DNA of 35,588 nucleotides. It comes from Candidatus Jingweiarchaeum tengchongense. GTDB taxonomy: Archaea > Nanobdellota > Nanobdellia > Jingweiarchaeales > Jingweiarchaeaceae. A program made the translations under genes and the position numbers. The stretch covers positions 1 to 35,588 of the forward strand of contig JAPDLJ010000010.1 in NCBI GenBank assembly GCA_025920705.1. Reading direction: 5' to 3'. The stretch's first letter is position 1, and every line of letters begins with the position of its first letter. This document shows, piece after piece, positions 16,733 to 25,525 of the stretch. The notes beneath the pieces are model-generated. The model made no database searches, was not told the origin of the DNA, and was given only the letters and a program-made list of their open reading frames with translations.

Positions 16733-17445
16733 CTCTTCAACAAATAAATTCTTTCATTGTAAACTGGATCTTTTATTGATGTGTCTTTGAATCCCAATTT
16801 TTTGAATAGTGATATTGCTGCTTCAGCTCTTGGGTTAGTTCTTGTTAGAATCGAGTTATATCTTTTTTTATTGAACTTCCATATCAATGAATTGCAGAGC
16901 TCCTCACCGATGCCAAGCGCTCTGAAATCATTTAATACACCAATCTCGTCAATGTATGCTACTCTCTCATTTTCCAATAAATCTAAAAGTTCGACTGATT
17001 TTGTTAATCTAAAAATTTCTTCTTTGTCTATGCCGTATCCCCACGTAAAACCAATGATTGTGTCTTTGTCTACTTTTTTTATACCGCTTTTTTTGGTGCA
17101 AAGTGCCCGATTATCAAAGTAACGATATATTCTCTTACCTGTTGTTTCAGCTATTAGACAAGTTGCATCTTTTTTGTTTAGTTCTTTTGACAGATCTTTT
17201 AAAACTCTTCTAATTGTCCAGTAAGGTACTAATCTTGTTCCATCAACTGGGCAAAATGTATTTCTGAAGTTTCTACCGAAATTGTTTTTTCCTTCGTCGC
17301 ATGTAGGACATTTCCTGTCCTCATTCCAAGGCTCATCTCTCCAAATTTCAATGTAGCACCTAGCAAGTTCCCTGATTTTTCTTTTATCCTCTTTATTGAT
17401 TTCTTTTATTTCTACAGCTTCTAATACAATTGTGAACCAATCCAC
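16723..17445 (-). CDS. GNAT-family N-acetyltransferase with internal zinc-binding insert
   Basis: 240 residues. The C-terminal half carries the GNAT acetyl-CoA motif A (YIDEIGVLNDFRALGIGEEL, with the RALGIG pyrophosphate loop) and motif B region (RAEAAISLFKKLGFKDT). Unusually, residues 46-69 form a likely metal site: CPTC (Cys46, Cys49), then CPVDG (Cys65 with Asp68 or a nearby residue as fourth ligand). The substrate is unknown. The GTG start is the first possible one: an in-frame stop lies five codons upstream, and the ATG at 17458 is out of frame. The stop lies inside a perfect palindrome. It is downstream of minD on the same strand, separated by 185 bp that hold no clear gene. Confidence 0.85.
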   Translation of the reverse strand: MDWFTIVLEAVEIKEINKEDKRKIRELARCYIEIWRDEPWNEDRKCPTCDEGKNNFGRNFRNTFCPVDGTRLVPYWTIRRVLKDLSKELNKKDATCLIAETTGKRIYRYFDNRALCTKKSGIKKVDKDTIIGFTWGYGIDKEEIFRLTKSVELLDLLENERVAYIDEIGVLNDFRALGIGEELCNSLIWKFNKKRYNSILTRTNPRAEAAISLFKKLGFKDTSIKDPVYNERIYLLKRLE

Positions 17446-17507
17446 CTTCGTCTTGCATCAATTTTTCCATATTTTTCACCCCCGTAATTTTATGAGAATG
17501 ACTAATT

Positions 17508-17573
17508 AATGATGTTTACAACTACTATAATCGAAGAATTCAGTAACTATGAAGCAAGACACCAAACATCATT
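17508..17573. repeat. 10-bp inverted repeat with 46-nt loop in the minD - GNAT gap
   Basis: AATGATGTTT (17508-17517) and AAACATCATT (17564-17573) are exact complements. A 22-codon ATG frame on the plus strand (17509-17577) spans it. The 185-bp interval holds nothing else I can support. Confidence 0.4.
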
Positions 17574-17630
17574 TTAACCAAAAATATTTTGTTTATTTTT
17601 ATTTATAAATATTACGATTAGAAAGTAAGA

Positions 17631-18410
17631 TTAACCCATTCTAAAAAACTTTTTTAATCGTTCTATCATACTCTTTCTTTCTCTCCTTATTTTGTATCTG
17701 TATCCTATTAACCTAGCTGCAAGTTTCTTGAATTCTATGCTTGCCAAACTATCAGGAAAAGAGAATACTACTGGTTTTTTTAGTGCTATTGCTTTTCTAA
17801 CATTTTCATCCCAAGGGATTACAGCTAGTACTGGTAGTTCTAAAAATTCTTCGATGTTTTTTGGACTCAATTCATGACTCGTGTCCCCACGATATTCATT
17901 TACCACAACACCGATTGGCTTGACACCCAATTCTTTTGCAAATCTAATTACTTTTAATGCATCTATAATTGCCGGAAGCTCTGGATTTGTTGCAACCAGG
18001 AGCTCATCAGCAGACTCAATCGCATGCTTTGCGTCCAAACCAAGACCAGCAGGACAGTCAATAATAATGAAATCAGTTACACCAACAATGTCAATGATTG
18101 CGTCTGTAAACCTTTTCTTATGCTTGCTCTTCAGCTCGTGTACCGCAATGCTTGCTGGGACAACTTTTAAGCCAAGAGGATGGATGTAGACTGCTTCTTT
18201 TAAGTTCTTTATCTTTCCTTTTAGTACATCATGAATCGTTGTCGGTGTTTTTGGTATTCCCAAATGTATGCTCACATTTGCAGTCGTTATGTTACCATCT
18301 ACTAAAATTACATCCCTACCGAATTCATGCAGCGCAGAAGCGAGATTTATACTAAGTGTTGTCTTTCCAACACCACCCTTACCAGATGCTACCGCAATTA
18401 TCCTTGTCAT
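17631..18410 (-). CDS. MinD/ParA-family ATPase
   Basis: 259 residues from the ATG at 18410. The frame is open further to 18434, but the family N-terminus is MTRIIAVASGKGGVGKTT, so the internal ATG is preferred. It carries the deviant Walker A KGGVGKTT, switch I-like DGNITTANVSIHLG, and Walker B FIIIDCPAGLG. The C-terminus (RKSMIERLKKFFRMG) is a short basic amphipathic helix like the MinD membrane-targeting sequence, which suggests reversible membrane binding. Archaeal MinD homologues position archaella, pili or chemosensory arrays in some species; that link to the pilus genes here is only inference, since the two are about 10 kb apart. Confidence 0.93.
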   Translation of the reverse strand: MTRIIAVASGKGGVGKTTLSINLASALHEFGRDVILVDGNITTANVSIHLGIPKTPTTIHDVLKGKIKNLKEAVYIHPLGLKVVPASIAVHELKSKHKKRFTDAIIDIVGVTDFIIIDCPAGLGLDAKHAIESADELLVATNPELPAIIDALKVIRFAKELGVKPIGVVVNEYRGDTSHELSPKNIEEFLELPVLAVIPWDENVRKAIALKKPVVFSFPDSLASIEFKKLAARLIGYRYKIRRERKSMIERLKKFFRMG

Positions 18411-18528
18411 TACAACAAATTGGTAAAAATACAAGAAAATAAATGTTACGATTTTAAATTTCTTCTATTTCTTTTTCTTAAACTTTTAATTTCTTTATAA
18501 AATAGAATAGTAAGCGGGAGTATACTTA

Positions 18529-18602
18529 TGGGCTCGGAGGGATTTGAACCCTCGACACCACGGGCTTCAGCCGTGCGCGCTCCCGGGCTGCGCTACGAGC
18601 CC
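18529..18602 (-). tRNA. tRNA-Phe(GAA)
   Basis: 74 nt. Acceptor GGGCTCG with CGAGCCC, anticodon stem CACGG with CCGTG around CTGAAGC (anticodon GAA), and T stem GAGGG with CCCTC around TTCAAAT. Discriminator A, no encoded CCA, no intron. Confidence 0.97.
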
Positions 18603-18611
18603 ACATTTCTT

Positions 18612-18700
18612 ATATGTCCATTAAGAAATTTAAAGCTTTTCAAATCAAAAAATTTGTAAATATACAAATATAATTGGAGAATATGTCCATTGAGAAATTT
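18612..18700 (+). repeat. Imperfect direct repeat of the DHH gene start region
   Basis: TATGTCCATTAAGAAATTT at 18612-18630 recurs as TATGTCCATTGAGAAATTT at 18682-18700, matching at 18 of 19 bases. The second copy is the start of the DHH gene (MSIEKF). The first copy, exactly 69 bp (23 codons) upstream, would encode MSIKKF and opens a 19-residue frame ending at TAA. Confidence 0.75.
18626..18635 (-). promoter_or_regulatory. TATA box for tRNA-Phe
   Basis: On the minus strand CTTTAAATTT lies 24-33 nt upstream of the tRNA 5' end, the normal archaeal spacing. It overlaps the upstream copy of a direct repeat. Confidence 0.5.
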
Positions 18701-19864
18701 CAACAGAAAGCAAGCGAGGCAATATCCAAACTAAAAAAATTAAGGGAAGAAGAAGTAACAGTCATCTTTCATGATGATGCCGATGGTCTATGTTCTGGTG
18801 CCATTACATACAAATTCCTTGAAAGGGAAGGATTTAAAGTCAAGCGTTTTTGTTTAGAGAAATTATATCCTGAAGTGATAGAAAACTTACATAAAAAAGA
18901 AAATAGAGTTATATTTTATTGTGATATTGGTTCAAGTCATGCTAACCTCATCTCAAATTTAAACAAAAATAAGAACTTAGTAATAATACTTGACCATCAT
19001 GATTTTGTTGAATCAGATGATCCCAATGTATTTGATTTAAATCTTGAAAGATTTTCATTAAAAGGAGAAACAGACTTTTCCAGCTCAACCGTCTGTTACC
19101 TCTTTGCTAAACTTATGAACCACATGAACATGGACCTAAGTTACCTAGCTTTAATTGGAAGTTGTGAAATTCCAGGTGATTTCATTAAAATAAATAGAGA
19201 GATAATGGAAGAGGCGATTAAAAATAAAATCCTGAGGGTGGATGGCAAAAAACTGATTATTAACAAATTTAACTTAGATATCAAAGAAGTTTTTTCAATG
19301 CTTCAAGTTCTTGGACCAGTTGGCTATTACAAGAATGGTCCAGAATTGGGTATAAAACTTTGTTTTGATGGTTTGGATGATGAAATAAAAGAAAGATTCA
19401 AGGAACTTGAAGAAAGCAGAAAGGTTGCAAATAAAAAATTACTCAATAAAATTATGAGAGAAGGATTGAACCAGACAAAGCATTTGCAATGGTTCGACGC
19501 AGGTGACATTTACAAAGATATGGGTACGAAAGTGATCGGAACTTTTTGTTCATATTTGTCCTATCAAAGAAGATTTATAAAACCATTCAAATATATTCTT
19601 GGATTCACAAATATGAGAGATGATATTCCTGGATATGGAAAACTGAAAAATCACTACGTGAAGGTTTCAATGAGAGCCCCGAGCATGTTACAGGAATACA
19701 TAAATAAAAACAAATCACCAAGTACAGTTGAATTATTGAAAAAAACATGTGAAAAAATAGATGGTATAGCAGATGGACATGCGGTCGCAGCTTCAGCGGC
19801 CATATTGGCAAATAAAAAAGAAGCGCTCATCGATGAGATAGAATCTTTTTTCGCTACCAAATAG
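18683..19864 (+). CDS. DHH-family phosphoesterase (RecJ/GAN-like)
   Basis: 393 residues from the ATG at 18683, preceded by a GGAGA ribosome-binding site; a TTG at 18674 would add three residues. Metal-binding motifs are intact: HDDADG (His30, Asp32, Asp34), YCDIGSS, and the name-giving DHH in IILDHHDF at about residues 95-97. Near the C-terminus, DGHAVAASAA corresponds to the DHHA1 substrate-binding GGH motif. Archaeal members are manganese-dependent 5'-3' exonucleases (GAN binds GINS in the replisome) or small phosphodiesterases. At under 400 residues this one is shorter than typical GAN, so the exact role is open. A helical protein of unknown family follows 36 bp downstream. Confidence 0.9.
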   Translation: MSIEKFQQKASEAISKLKKLREEEVTVIFHDDADGLCSGAITYKFLEREGFKVKRFCLEKLYPEVIENLHKKENRVIFYCDIGSSHANLISNLNKNKNLVIILDHHDFVESDDPNVFDLNLERFSLKGETDFSSSTVCYLFAKLMNHMNMDLSYLALIGSCEIPGDFIKINREIMEEAIKNKILRVDGKKLIINKFNLDIKEVFSMLQVLGPVGYYKNGPELGIKLCFDGLDDEIKERFKELEESRKVANKKLLNKIMREGLNQTKHLQWFDAGDIYKDMGTKVIGTFCSYLSYQRRFIKPFKYILGFTNMRDDIPGYGKLKNHYVKVSMRAPSMLQEYINKNKSPSTVELLKKTCEKIDGIADGHAVAASAAILANKKEALIDEIESFFATK

Positions 19865-19900
19865 TAACATTTATATACATTTTGTTTTTAATGATAGATA

Positions 19901-20437
19901 ATGATAGAAAGGACAAGACCTAAGTATTTGGTTAAACTGGTAGAGCATGTTAAAGAAACATTTAATGAGAATAAATTGGAAAAGATGATGCAGGATTATC
20001 AAAAAAATTTGATAAAAAATTTTCTAATTTTAAATAAACTTTTACAAAATAGAGAAAAATTTGATGAAAAAGCCATTATTGATGCGAGAATAGCAGACAT
20101 TCTATATACTACAAGTTTTGTGAATAACTTGGAAGACCTAATTACAGATAACATAAAGAGAGAAGCCAATTATATCGCACAGGGAATATATCAACTCCGT
20201 TATCCACTTACAATATTCCAAAATATACCGAAGAACTTGGAGGGGAAGATTCATCAAGTTATTTCAGAAGAAATGGAAAGATTAAGTAAGAATTTTTTAA
20301 GCAAGAACGCAGACATAATTAATTTTTTAAAATTTGCATATAATGCGCTTAAAAACAATGCATCTCAGGAAATTCCAAATCTTGAAGGTTTAATTGAAAA
20401 TACGAAGAAATTGCATTTATTTATGAAAACTAATTAA
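19901..20437 (+). CDS. Hypothetical all-helical protein
   Basis: 178 residues, unrecognised. Almost entirely alpha-helical and charged, with no signal, membrane segment, cysteine or metal motif. Heptad-like stretches appear at about 20-50 and 120-175. It lies 36 bp downstream of the DHH phosphoesterase and is probably co-transcribed, so a partner role for that nuclease is possible. I compared it mentally with the A-domain of GINS, a known partner of archaeal RecJ-like GAN, and did not see the expected pattern. The stop overlaps the 3' end of the opposite-strand gene by 8 bp. Confidence 0.7.
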   Translation: MIERTRPKYLVKLVEHVKETFNENKLEKMMQDYQKNLIKNFLILNKLLQNREKFDEKAIIDARIADILYTTSFVNNLEDLITDNIKREANYIAQGIYQLRYPLTIFQNIPKNLEGKIHQVISEEMERLSKNFLSKNADIINFLKFAYNALKNNASQEIPNLEGLIENTKKLHLFMKTN

Positions 20438-20924
20438 AAAATTTTGATTCACAATTAACTTCACAGAATATGATTCTATTTAATTTTCCGGCCTCTGCAT
20501 CAACACTTGCAATTCCCTGTAATTCATAGAAGGTTTCATTTCCAATGGTGTATGGTTTTGTAATGCTTATGCTATATATACAATCGATGCTGTACGGATA
20601 TTTATATTGTGGATACTTTCCAAAGTAAAAAACCCAGTATTCACAATCAATAATTTTTACTTCACGACCACCGTAGAGCCCATATCTGAAATCTAATCTT
20701 GGGACGTCTCGCTTAATTATATCTATAGCATCACTATAATTTACTCCAGAGTATCCACCAAGCACATTCTCATAGAACTTGACCAAAGAGGAGAGTGTTG
20801 ATTTTTCCCGATTGCAAACAGATATTTTAAAATAGTAATAGTAGGAAGAGGCGATAAAAACGAATTCTACTGCTACGAGAAAAATGATTAAAACTAATAG
20901 TGCTTCATCCCATCTTTCTTTCAT
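20430..20924 (-). CDS. Hypothetical secreted or membrane-anchored protein
   Basis: 164 residues. A hydrophobic segment at about 8-30 (ALLVLIIFLVAVEFVFIAS) is followed by an aromatic-rich extracytoplasmic domain with six cysteines (SVCNR, IIDCEY, SIDCIY, IIFCEVNCE) that could form disulfides, and two potential N-glycosylation sites. The N-terminal layout (short charged head, long helix, globular domain) is pilin-like, but there is no recognisable class III cleavage motif. It stands alone between the thermosome and the convergent helical-protein gene. Confidence 0.6.
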   Translation of the reverse strand: MKERWDEALLVLIIFLVAVEFVFIASSYYYYFKISVCNREKSTLSSLVKFYENVLGGYSGVNYSDAIDIIKRDVPRLDFRYGLYGGREVKIIDCEYWVFYFGKYPQYKYPYSIDCIYSISITKPYTIGNETFYELQGIASVDAEAGKLNRIIFCEVNCESKFFN

Positions 20925-20999
20925 TGAATTTATTAAATAATTACAAGAAATTAAAGTTTTTCTGTGATAAAAAATAAATAAAGAAATTCGAGTTTAAGT

Positions 21000-22637
21000 T
21001 TAATATTCACCTTCTGGTGGCATGCTTCCTGGACCAGAAGGCATCTTTCCACTTTCTTTTACTTTTCCAGCTGCTATCACATCATCGATTCTAAGAATCA
21101 TTACCGCTGCTTCGCTTGCGCTCTTTACTGCTTGTATTTTCACTTTTAATGGTTCAATTACGCCAAGCTTCCACATATCGCTTACTTTACCATTTACATC
21201 GATGCCAGCCCACTTTTCTCCTTTTTCGTGCTTTGCCTTTATCTCAACGAGCATGTCTATTGGATCAAGACCTGCATTTTCCGCTAGTGTCTTTGGTATG
21301 ATCTCCATTGAATCTGCAAATGCCTTCACTGCGAACTGTTCTCTACCGCTTAATGTTTCTGCATATTTTCTTAGTTCTTTTGCAACTTCTATTTCTGGTG
21401 CTCCACCACCAGCAACAACCTTTCCATCTTCAATCACTGCTTTTAAGTCACCAAGCGCATCCTTTATTGCCCTTTCTGCTTCATCAACGACGTGCTCCGT
21501 TCCACCGCGTATCAATATTGTAACCGCCTTTGGATTCTTGCATTTCTTTACAAATGTGAGTGACTCACCTGCAATTTTTTTCTCTTCAACAACCTTTGCA
21601 TATCCAAGATCTTTTGCACTTAAATCATCCAAGCTTGACACAATTCTTGCACCAGTGGCCTTCGCTAATTTCTTCATGTCACTCTCGCTCACTCTCCTCA
21701 CTGCAAATATTCCTGCTTTTGCTAGGAAGTGTTGTGCTACTTCATCTATTCCTTTTTGACAGAATAATACATTTGCACCTGATTTCTTTACCTTTTCAAC
21801 CATTTCCTTCAGCATCTTTTCCTCTTCTGCAATGAATGATTCTAATTGCTCGGGTCTTTCTATCCTTATCTGCGCATCAACTTCTGTTTTCTCAATTTCC
21901 AATGCAGCATCTAAAAGTGCAATCTTCGCATCCTCAACGATTCTTGGCATACCACCATGTACTCTTTCTTTGTCTATGACAACACCTTCCACCAATTCAG
22001 TATCATCAACGCTCCCACCGATCTTTTTTTGTAATTTTATGTTGTCCAGGTCAAGAAATGGTTTACCTTCACTCTCTTCTTTTACCTGTTCTGCTGCTTT
22101 GGTTAATATATTTACGAGCGTTTCCCTCGCAGTTTGCGAGCCTTTACCAGTAATTGCTGTTCTGACAATTGCTTTTATAATCTCCTCTTCCTCCTTTCCT
22201 TTTATCGTTACTGCAATATTATTAAGTACTTCCTCTGCCTTATCAGCTGCTAACTTGTATCCTTTTGCTATCACTGTTGGATGTATTTCCTGGTCAAGCA
22301 ATGTTTCTGCATTTTTTAATAACTCACCAGCAAGAATTACTGCAGTTGTTGTTCCATCCCCAACTTCTTCTTCTTGTGTTTTGGCAATCTCAACCATCAT
22401 CTTTGCTGCTGGATGTTCTATCTCCATTTCCTCCAATATTGTTACTCCATCATTTGTTATTACTACATCACCCAAAGAATCAACAAGCATCTTGTCCATT
22501 CCCTTCGGACCAAGTGTAGTTCTAACTGTCTCAGCAGCTACTCTTGCTGCCATTATATTTGTTCTTTGGGCATCTCTCCCAATCGTCCTTTGATAACCCT
22601 CAGGGAGTATCAATATTGGTGTAGTTTTTTCAGCCAT
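21000..22637 (-). CDS. thsA: Thermosome subunit (group II chaperonin)
   Basis: 545 residues from the ATG at 22637. The open frame reaches 22655, but GAGGTG (22644-22649) lies six bases before the internal ATG and the family N-terminus is [18 protein letters not shown]. It folds proteins in an ATP-driven double-ring chamber. Visible are [12 protein letters not shown], the ATP-site [33 protein letters not shown] and the C-terminal [12 protein letters not shown]. The tail ([15 protein letters not shown]) lacks the long GGM repeats of some thermosomes. It is the only subunit in this window. A strong TATA box and the ribosome-binding site fit a highly expressed gene. Confidence 0.98.
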   Translation of the reverse strand: MAEKTTPILILPEGYQRTIGRDAQRTNIMAARVAAETVRTTLGPKGMDKMLVDSLGDVVITNDGVTILEEMEIEHPAAKMMVEIAKTQEEEVGDGTTTAVILAGELLKNAETLLDQEIHPTVIAKGYKLAADKAEEVLNNIAVTIKGKEEEEIIKAIVRTAITGKGSQTARETLVNILTKAAEQVKEESEGKPFLDLDNIKLQKKIGGSVDDTELVEGVVIDKERVHGGMPRIVEDAKIALLDAALEIEKTEVDAQIRIERPEQLESFIAEEEKMLKEMVEKVKKSGANVLFCQKGIDEVAQHFLAKAGIFAVRRVSESDMKKLAKATGARIVSSLDDLSAKDLGYAKVVEEKKIAGESLTFVKKCKNPKAVTILIRGGTEHVVDEAERAIKDALGDLKAVIEDGKVVAGGGAPEIEVAKELRKYAETLSGREQFAVKAFADSMEIIPKTLAENAGLDPIDMLVEIKAKHEKGEKWAGIDVNGKVSDMWKLGVIEPLKVKIQAVKSASEAAVMILRIDDVIAAGKVKESGKMPSGPGSMPPEGEY

Positions 22638-22685
22638 TTTTAACACCTCTATCAAAATATTTTTTACTAATTATTAGAATCATCA

Positions 22686-22695
22686 CTTATATAAC
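22686..22695 (-). promoter_or_regulatory. TATA box of the thermosome gene
   Basis: The minus strand reads GTTATATAAG here, a near-consensus archaeal TATA box. A transcript starting about 26 nt downstream would carry a 5' leader of about 25 nt including GAGGTG six bases before the ATG. Confidence 0.65.
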
Positions 22696-22699
22696 ACAA

Positions 22700-24787
22700 T
22701 TATGTTTTTAAACTTTTTGCTTTCATTTTTAACCAGTTACAAACTACACGGTATATCTTGCAGTAATTAATTTTTTTCTCTTCAATCAAATTTAGAAAGA
22801 GCTTATTCCCGGCAATTACATGTTCCACATTAAGTAATTCTGGTTTGTTAAATTTCTTTGCTGATTTAACATACGCTTCCTTTATCATTGCCCTCAATTT
22901 TATACTCTGAATAACTCGATTTAATTTCATACCTCTTAGTTCACAAATTCTTTTTATTATAAATGAATTTTTTAAATTACAATACACAAGCTTGTCCTTC
23001 AAACTATCATATTTCATTAAGTCTGCAAACCCGTTTTCTCTTAATGGATCTTCGTTCCAAAATTTCCCCACTTCACACACATTTATGACTCTCCTTTTTC
23101 TTCTTATTCCTTCCCTTTCCCTTAAACTTGCGCAAGAAATTACGATATCAGTTGCTTTAAAACTTGTTTTAGGAACGTCAAGATCATTCACAATCCTATC
23201 ATAGACATCATAAACTGAAGAACCGTGTATTGTACCAAGTACAACATTACCAATAGCACCGATTCTCATTGCCTCGAATAAAGCCCTCGCTTCCTTACTC
23301 CTAACTTCACCAATTACGAGCACACTTTCACCCAAACGCAATGCTGTTCTCAATGCTTGTTCTGGTGTTAACTCGTATTCGTCACTACCCAATACTTGTT
23401 TAACTCTCAAATGTTGTATTTTGTATCCATGCTGCTTGAGTAAATCAATTGGTAGTTCTGGTGTATCTTCAATTACAATTATTCTGTAATTTGGTGGAAT
23501 TTCACAAAGTAGCGCAGAAAGGAGTGATGTCTTACCACTCCCCCTAGTTCCAGTGATTAGAATTGATACCTCACTTTGTAATAGGAAATTCAGTAATCCA
23601 GCACACGCCGCATTTAACATTTTAGCTTCAATGAACTTTGGTAATGTCCAAGCTTTTTCTTTGTGCTTCCTAAATGCAAAACCAACACCACTAAATGTTA
23701 AAGGCTCACAAACACCACATACTCTCACTTTATATTCTTTTATTTGTGAATCAATCGAAGGATATGCTTCGTCAAATGGTCTTCCAGAAAAAGCTCTTAT
23801 TCTTGTTGCCACTTTTTCTAGATCTTCCTTGCTCAAGATAATATTCGTGACACATTCTTCATACTTTTGATGATAGACATGGACCCTACTATTACCAGGA
23901 GAATCGACATAGATATCCTGCAGATTCTCATCAGCAAATAGTATTTCTAATATACCATAACCAACAGAATACCTGATCAAGATATTGCTTAATTTTTCAA
24001 TTTTATCCTTTGTCAGATTTGGTGCTATTTCTTTTATTTTATCCTTCACAATTTTTTCCATTTCATCTCTTACTTTTTCTGGTTCAATTTCCCGTTCTAT
24101 TTTTTCTATTTCTGCAAGTGTTTTTCCAATTATTCCCAATTCATCCGCGTTTAGAGTCATTTCGGGAGGGAAAATGAAATAGAATGGTTCAATCATTTCT
24201 TCACTCTTAAACACTTTTATGCTTGCACCCATCACCTGATATTCTTCCAAAAGGACGGTTCTGTCTGGAATATCAAGAAATATAAAACTTGATATAAAAC
24301 TTGGTTTGATTTCATATTTGAATATGATGTGATAGATCTCCCTTGAACGATAGTTGCCAAACTTTCTTGCTAATTTTATGATCGTTGTTTTACTCATTTC
24401 TTCCTTAATCCTTTTTATTAAATTCATTGATTCACATTTACATTTAATATTTGGAAATGAGACAAGTTGAAAGTAACATGAGATTGGATCAGTATGAATG
24501 TCCTCAATGATCCCCATTATCTTTGATTCACATTTTTTACATATTTTTTCCTTTATTTCAAATCCATTCAAGAACCTTGCATAATCCTTTAGTATTGCTA
24601 CACCATGTGTATCAAGATGTTTATCAACCAATTTTCTCAGAATTAATTCATCAACTTCATTTTCTTTTAATAAGTTCATTACACATTTGAAGCAATTACC
24701 ATTACCAAGACTTGCATTGTTTACGCAACTTCCGCAGTCTACCACGAGAATCTTTTTTCCACTGATCTCTCTAATAAGATATTCCAT
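22700..24787 (-). CDS. Type IV pilus / type II secretion ATPase with cysteine-rich N-terminus
   Basis: 695 residues. The C-terminal half is a GspE/VirB11-type hexameric motor: the FADENLQDIYVDSPGNSRVHVY region, Walker A GTRGSGKTS near 413, the Asp box VIEDTPELP, Walker B VLVIGEVRS near 489, and the His box GTIHGSS. The first 120 residues carry likely zinc sites: CGSC (18, 21), CFKC (32, 35), CKKC near 83-86, and CKC near 114-116. Such cysteine-rich heads occur on some archaeal secretion ATPases; their role is unknown. It would power pilin insertion or pilus assembly, but no platform protein is adjacent; the nearest are at 29.6-31.8 kb. A pilin-like gene is transcribed divergently from a 39-bp gap. 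Confidence 0.9.
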   Translation of the reverse strand: MEYLIREISGKKILVVDCGSCVNNASLGNGNCFKCVMNLLKENEVDELILRKLVDKHLDTHGVAILKDYARFLNGFEIKEKICKKCESKIMGIIEDIHTDPISCYFQLVSFPNIKCKCESMNLIKRIKEEMSKTTIIKLARKFGNYRSREIYHIIFKYEIKPSFISSFIFLDIPDRTVLLEEYQVMGASIKVFKSEEMIEPFYFIFPPEMTLNADELGIIGKTLAEIEKIEREIEPEKVRDEMEKIVKDKIKEIAPNLTKDKIEKLSNILIRYSVGYGILEILFADENLQDIYVDSPGNSRVHVYHQKYEECVTNIILSKEDLEKVATRIRAFSGRPFDEAYPSIDSQIKEYKVRVCGVCEPLTFSGVGFAFRKHKEKAWTLPKFIEAKMLNAACAGLLNFLLQSEVSILITGTRGSGKTSLLSALLCEIPPNYRIIVIEDTPELPIDLLKQHGYKIQHLRVKQVLGSDEYELTPEQALRTALRLGESVLVIGEVRSKEARALFEAMRIGAIGNVVLGTIHGSSVYDVYDRIVNDLDVPKTSFKATDIVISCASLREREGIRRKRRVINVCEVGKFWNEDPLRENGFADLMKYDSLKDKLVYCNLKNSFIIKRICELRGMKLNRVIQSIKLRAMIKEAYVKSAKKFNKPELLNVEHVIAGNKLFLNLIEEKKINYCKIYRVVCNWLKMKAKSLKT

Positions 24788-24826
24788 TGCAAATACCTTA
24801 TATTATCTTATTTTTTAGAGATTGTT

Positions 24827-25492
24827 ATGCAAAATAAAGCTTATGCAGTTACTCCAATCATTTTCATACTTCTTTTTCTCCTAGCATTCCTTTTTTCATC
24901 ACATTATACAGAGATAAATGAAATTCTTTCCAAACAAGTTGTAATTGAATCAAATATCTTTATGACAAATGTGAAGTTGCAGAAAGAACGCTTAAATAAG
25001 GATAATTTTTTAACATATTGCTGTTATAGGGCATGTCAAATAGCGCTAAATTGGGATGAGATCGAAATCTTTGTTAATGAATGCATGCGAAATAAATTCA
25101 ATTTTGACTTTCAAATAAAATTAATTGATAAAAATGATGAAAATTTTAGTGTTTCCTTCATTTTTCCAGCAGAAAGCTTTAGCTTGACAAATGTGGAAGC
25201 AAATTTCTCTGAAAAAAATCAAACAAAAGTAATCGATTATCCATTCATTAAATTAAAAAACGCAGCTGAAAAATTTAATGAGAGTGAATTTTCAAATTGT
25301 ATAAGCACTGAAGGTTGTGATTGCGTTGCGTTGCAAGAGTGTTTGAATGAGACGCAGGATCCATCTTTTTATTGGTTATTTAAAAATGAGACGGATAACT
25401 GCACGAGTGGTATGATATTTGTTTATTTACCAGGTAAAGAGATCACAAGATTTTTCCCGAGATTTGTCCGCTCACTTACTTGTGGATTGTGA
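24827..25492 (+). CDS. Pilin-like secreted protein
   Basis: 221 residues. The N-terminus (MQNKAYAVTPIIFILLFLL) has the short basic head, a xTP motif and a long hydrophobic helix, like archaeal type IV pilin-like proteins, with a possible prepilin peptidase site at or near Ala5. The exported domain has about ten cysteines (TYCCYRAC; CISTEGCDCVALQEC) and N-glycosylation sequons (NQT, NES, NET, NCT). Opposite the secretion ATPase across only 39 bp, it may be that motor's substrate. Not a recognised family, so the pilin call rests on N-terminus and context. Confidence 0.65.
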   Translation: MQNKAYAVTPIIFILLFLLAFLFSSHYTEINEILSKQVVIESNIFMTNVKLQKERLNKDNFLTYCCYRACQIALNWDEIEIFVNECMRNKFNFDFQIKLIDKNDENFSVSFIFPAESFSLTNVEANFSEKNQTKVIDYPFIKLKNAAEKFNESEFSNCISTEGCDCVALQECLNETQDPSFYWLFKNETDNCTSGMIFVYLPGKEITRFFPRFVRSLTCGL

Positions 25493-25525
25493 ACATTTAA
25501 ATAAAATGTTCTTTTATTTATAATC

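Noticed and set aside
17508-17577. C/D box guide RNA
   Set aside because: A C-box-like ATGATGT is present, but no properly spaced terminal D box (CTGA) is seen on either strand.
19901-20437. GINS subunit next to a RecJ/GAN-like nuclease
   Set aside because: The expected helical A-domain pattern and small beta B-domain are not recognisable; left as hypothetical.
21022-22593. Two long plus-strand open frames (245 and 253 codons) opposite the thermosome gene
   Set aside because: They lie wholly antisense to a certain gene, have low-complexity Ser/Leu/Pro-rich translations and no start signals; they result from codon bias of the real frame.
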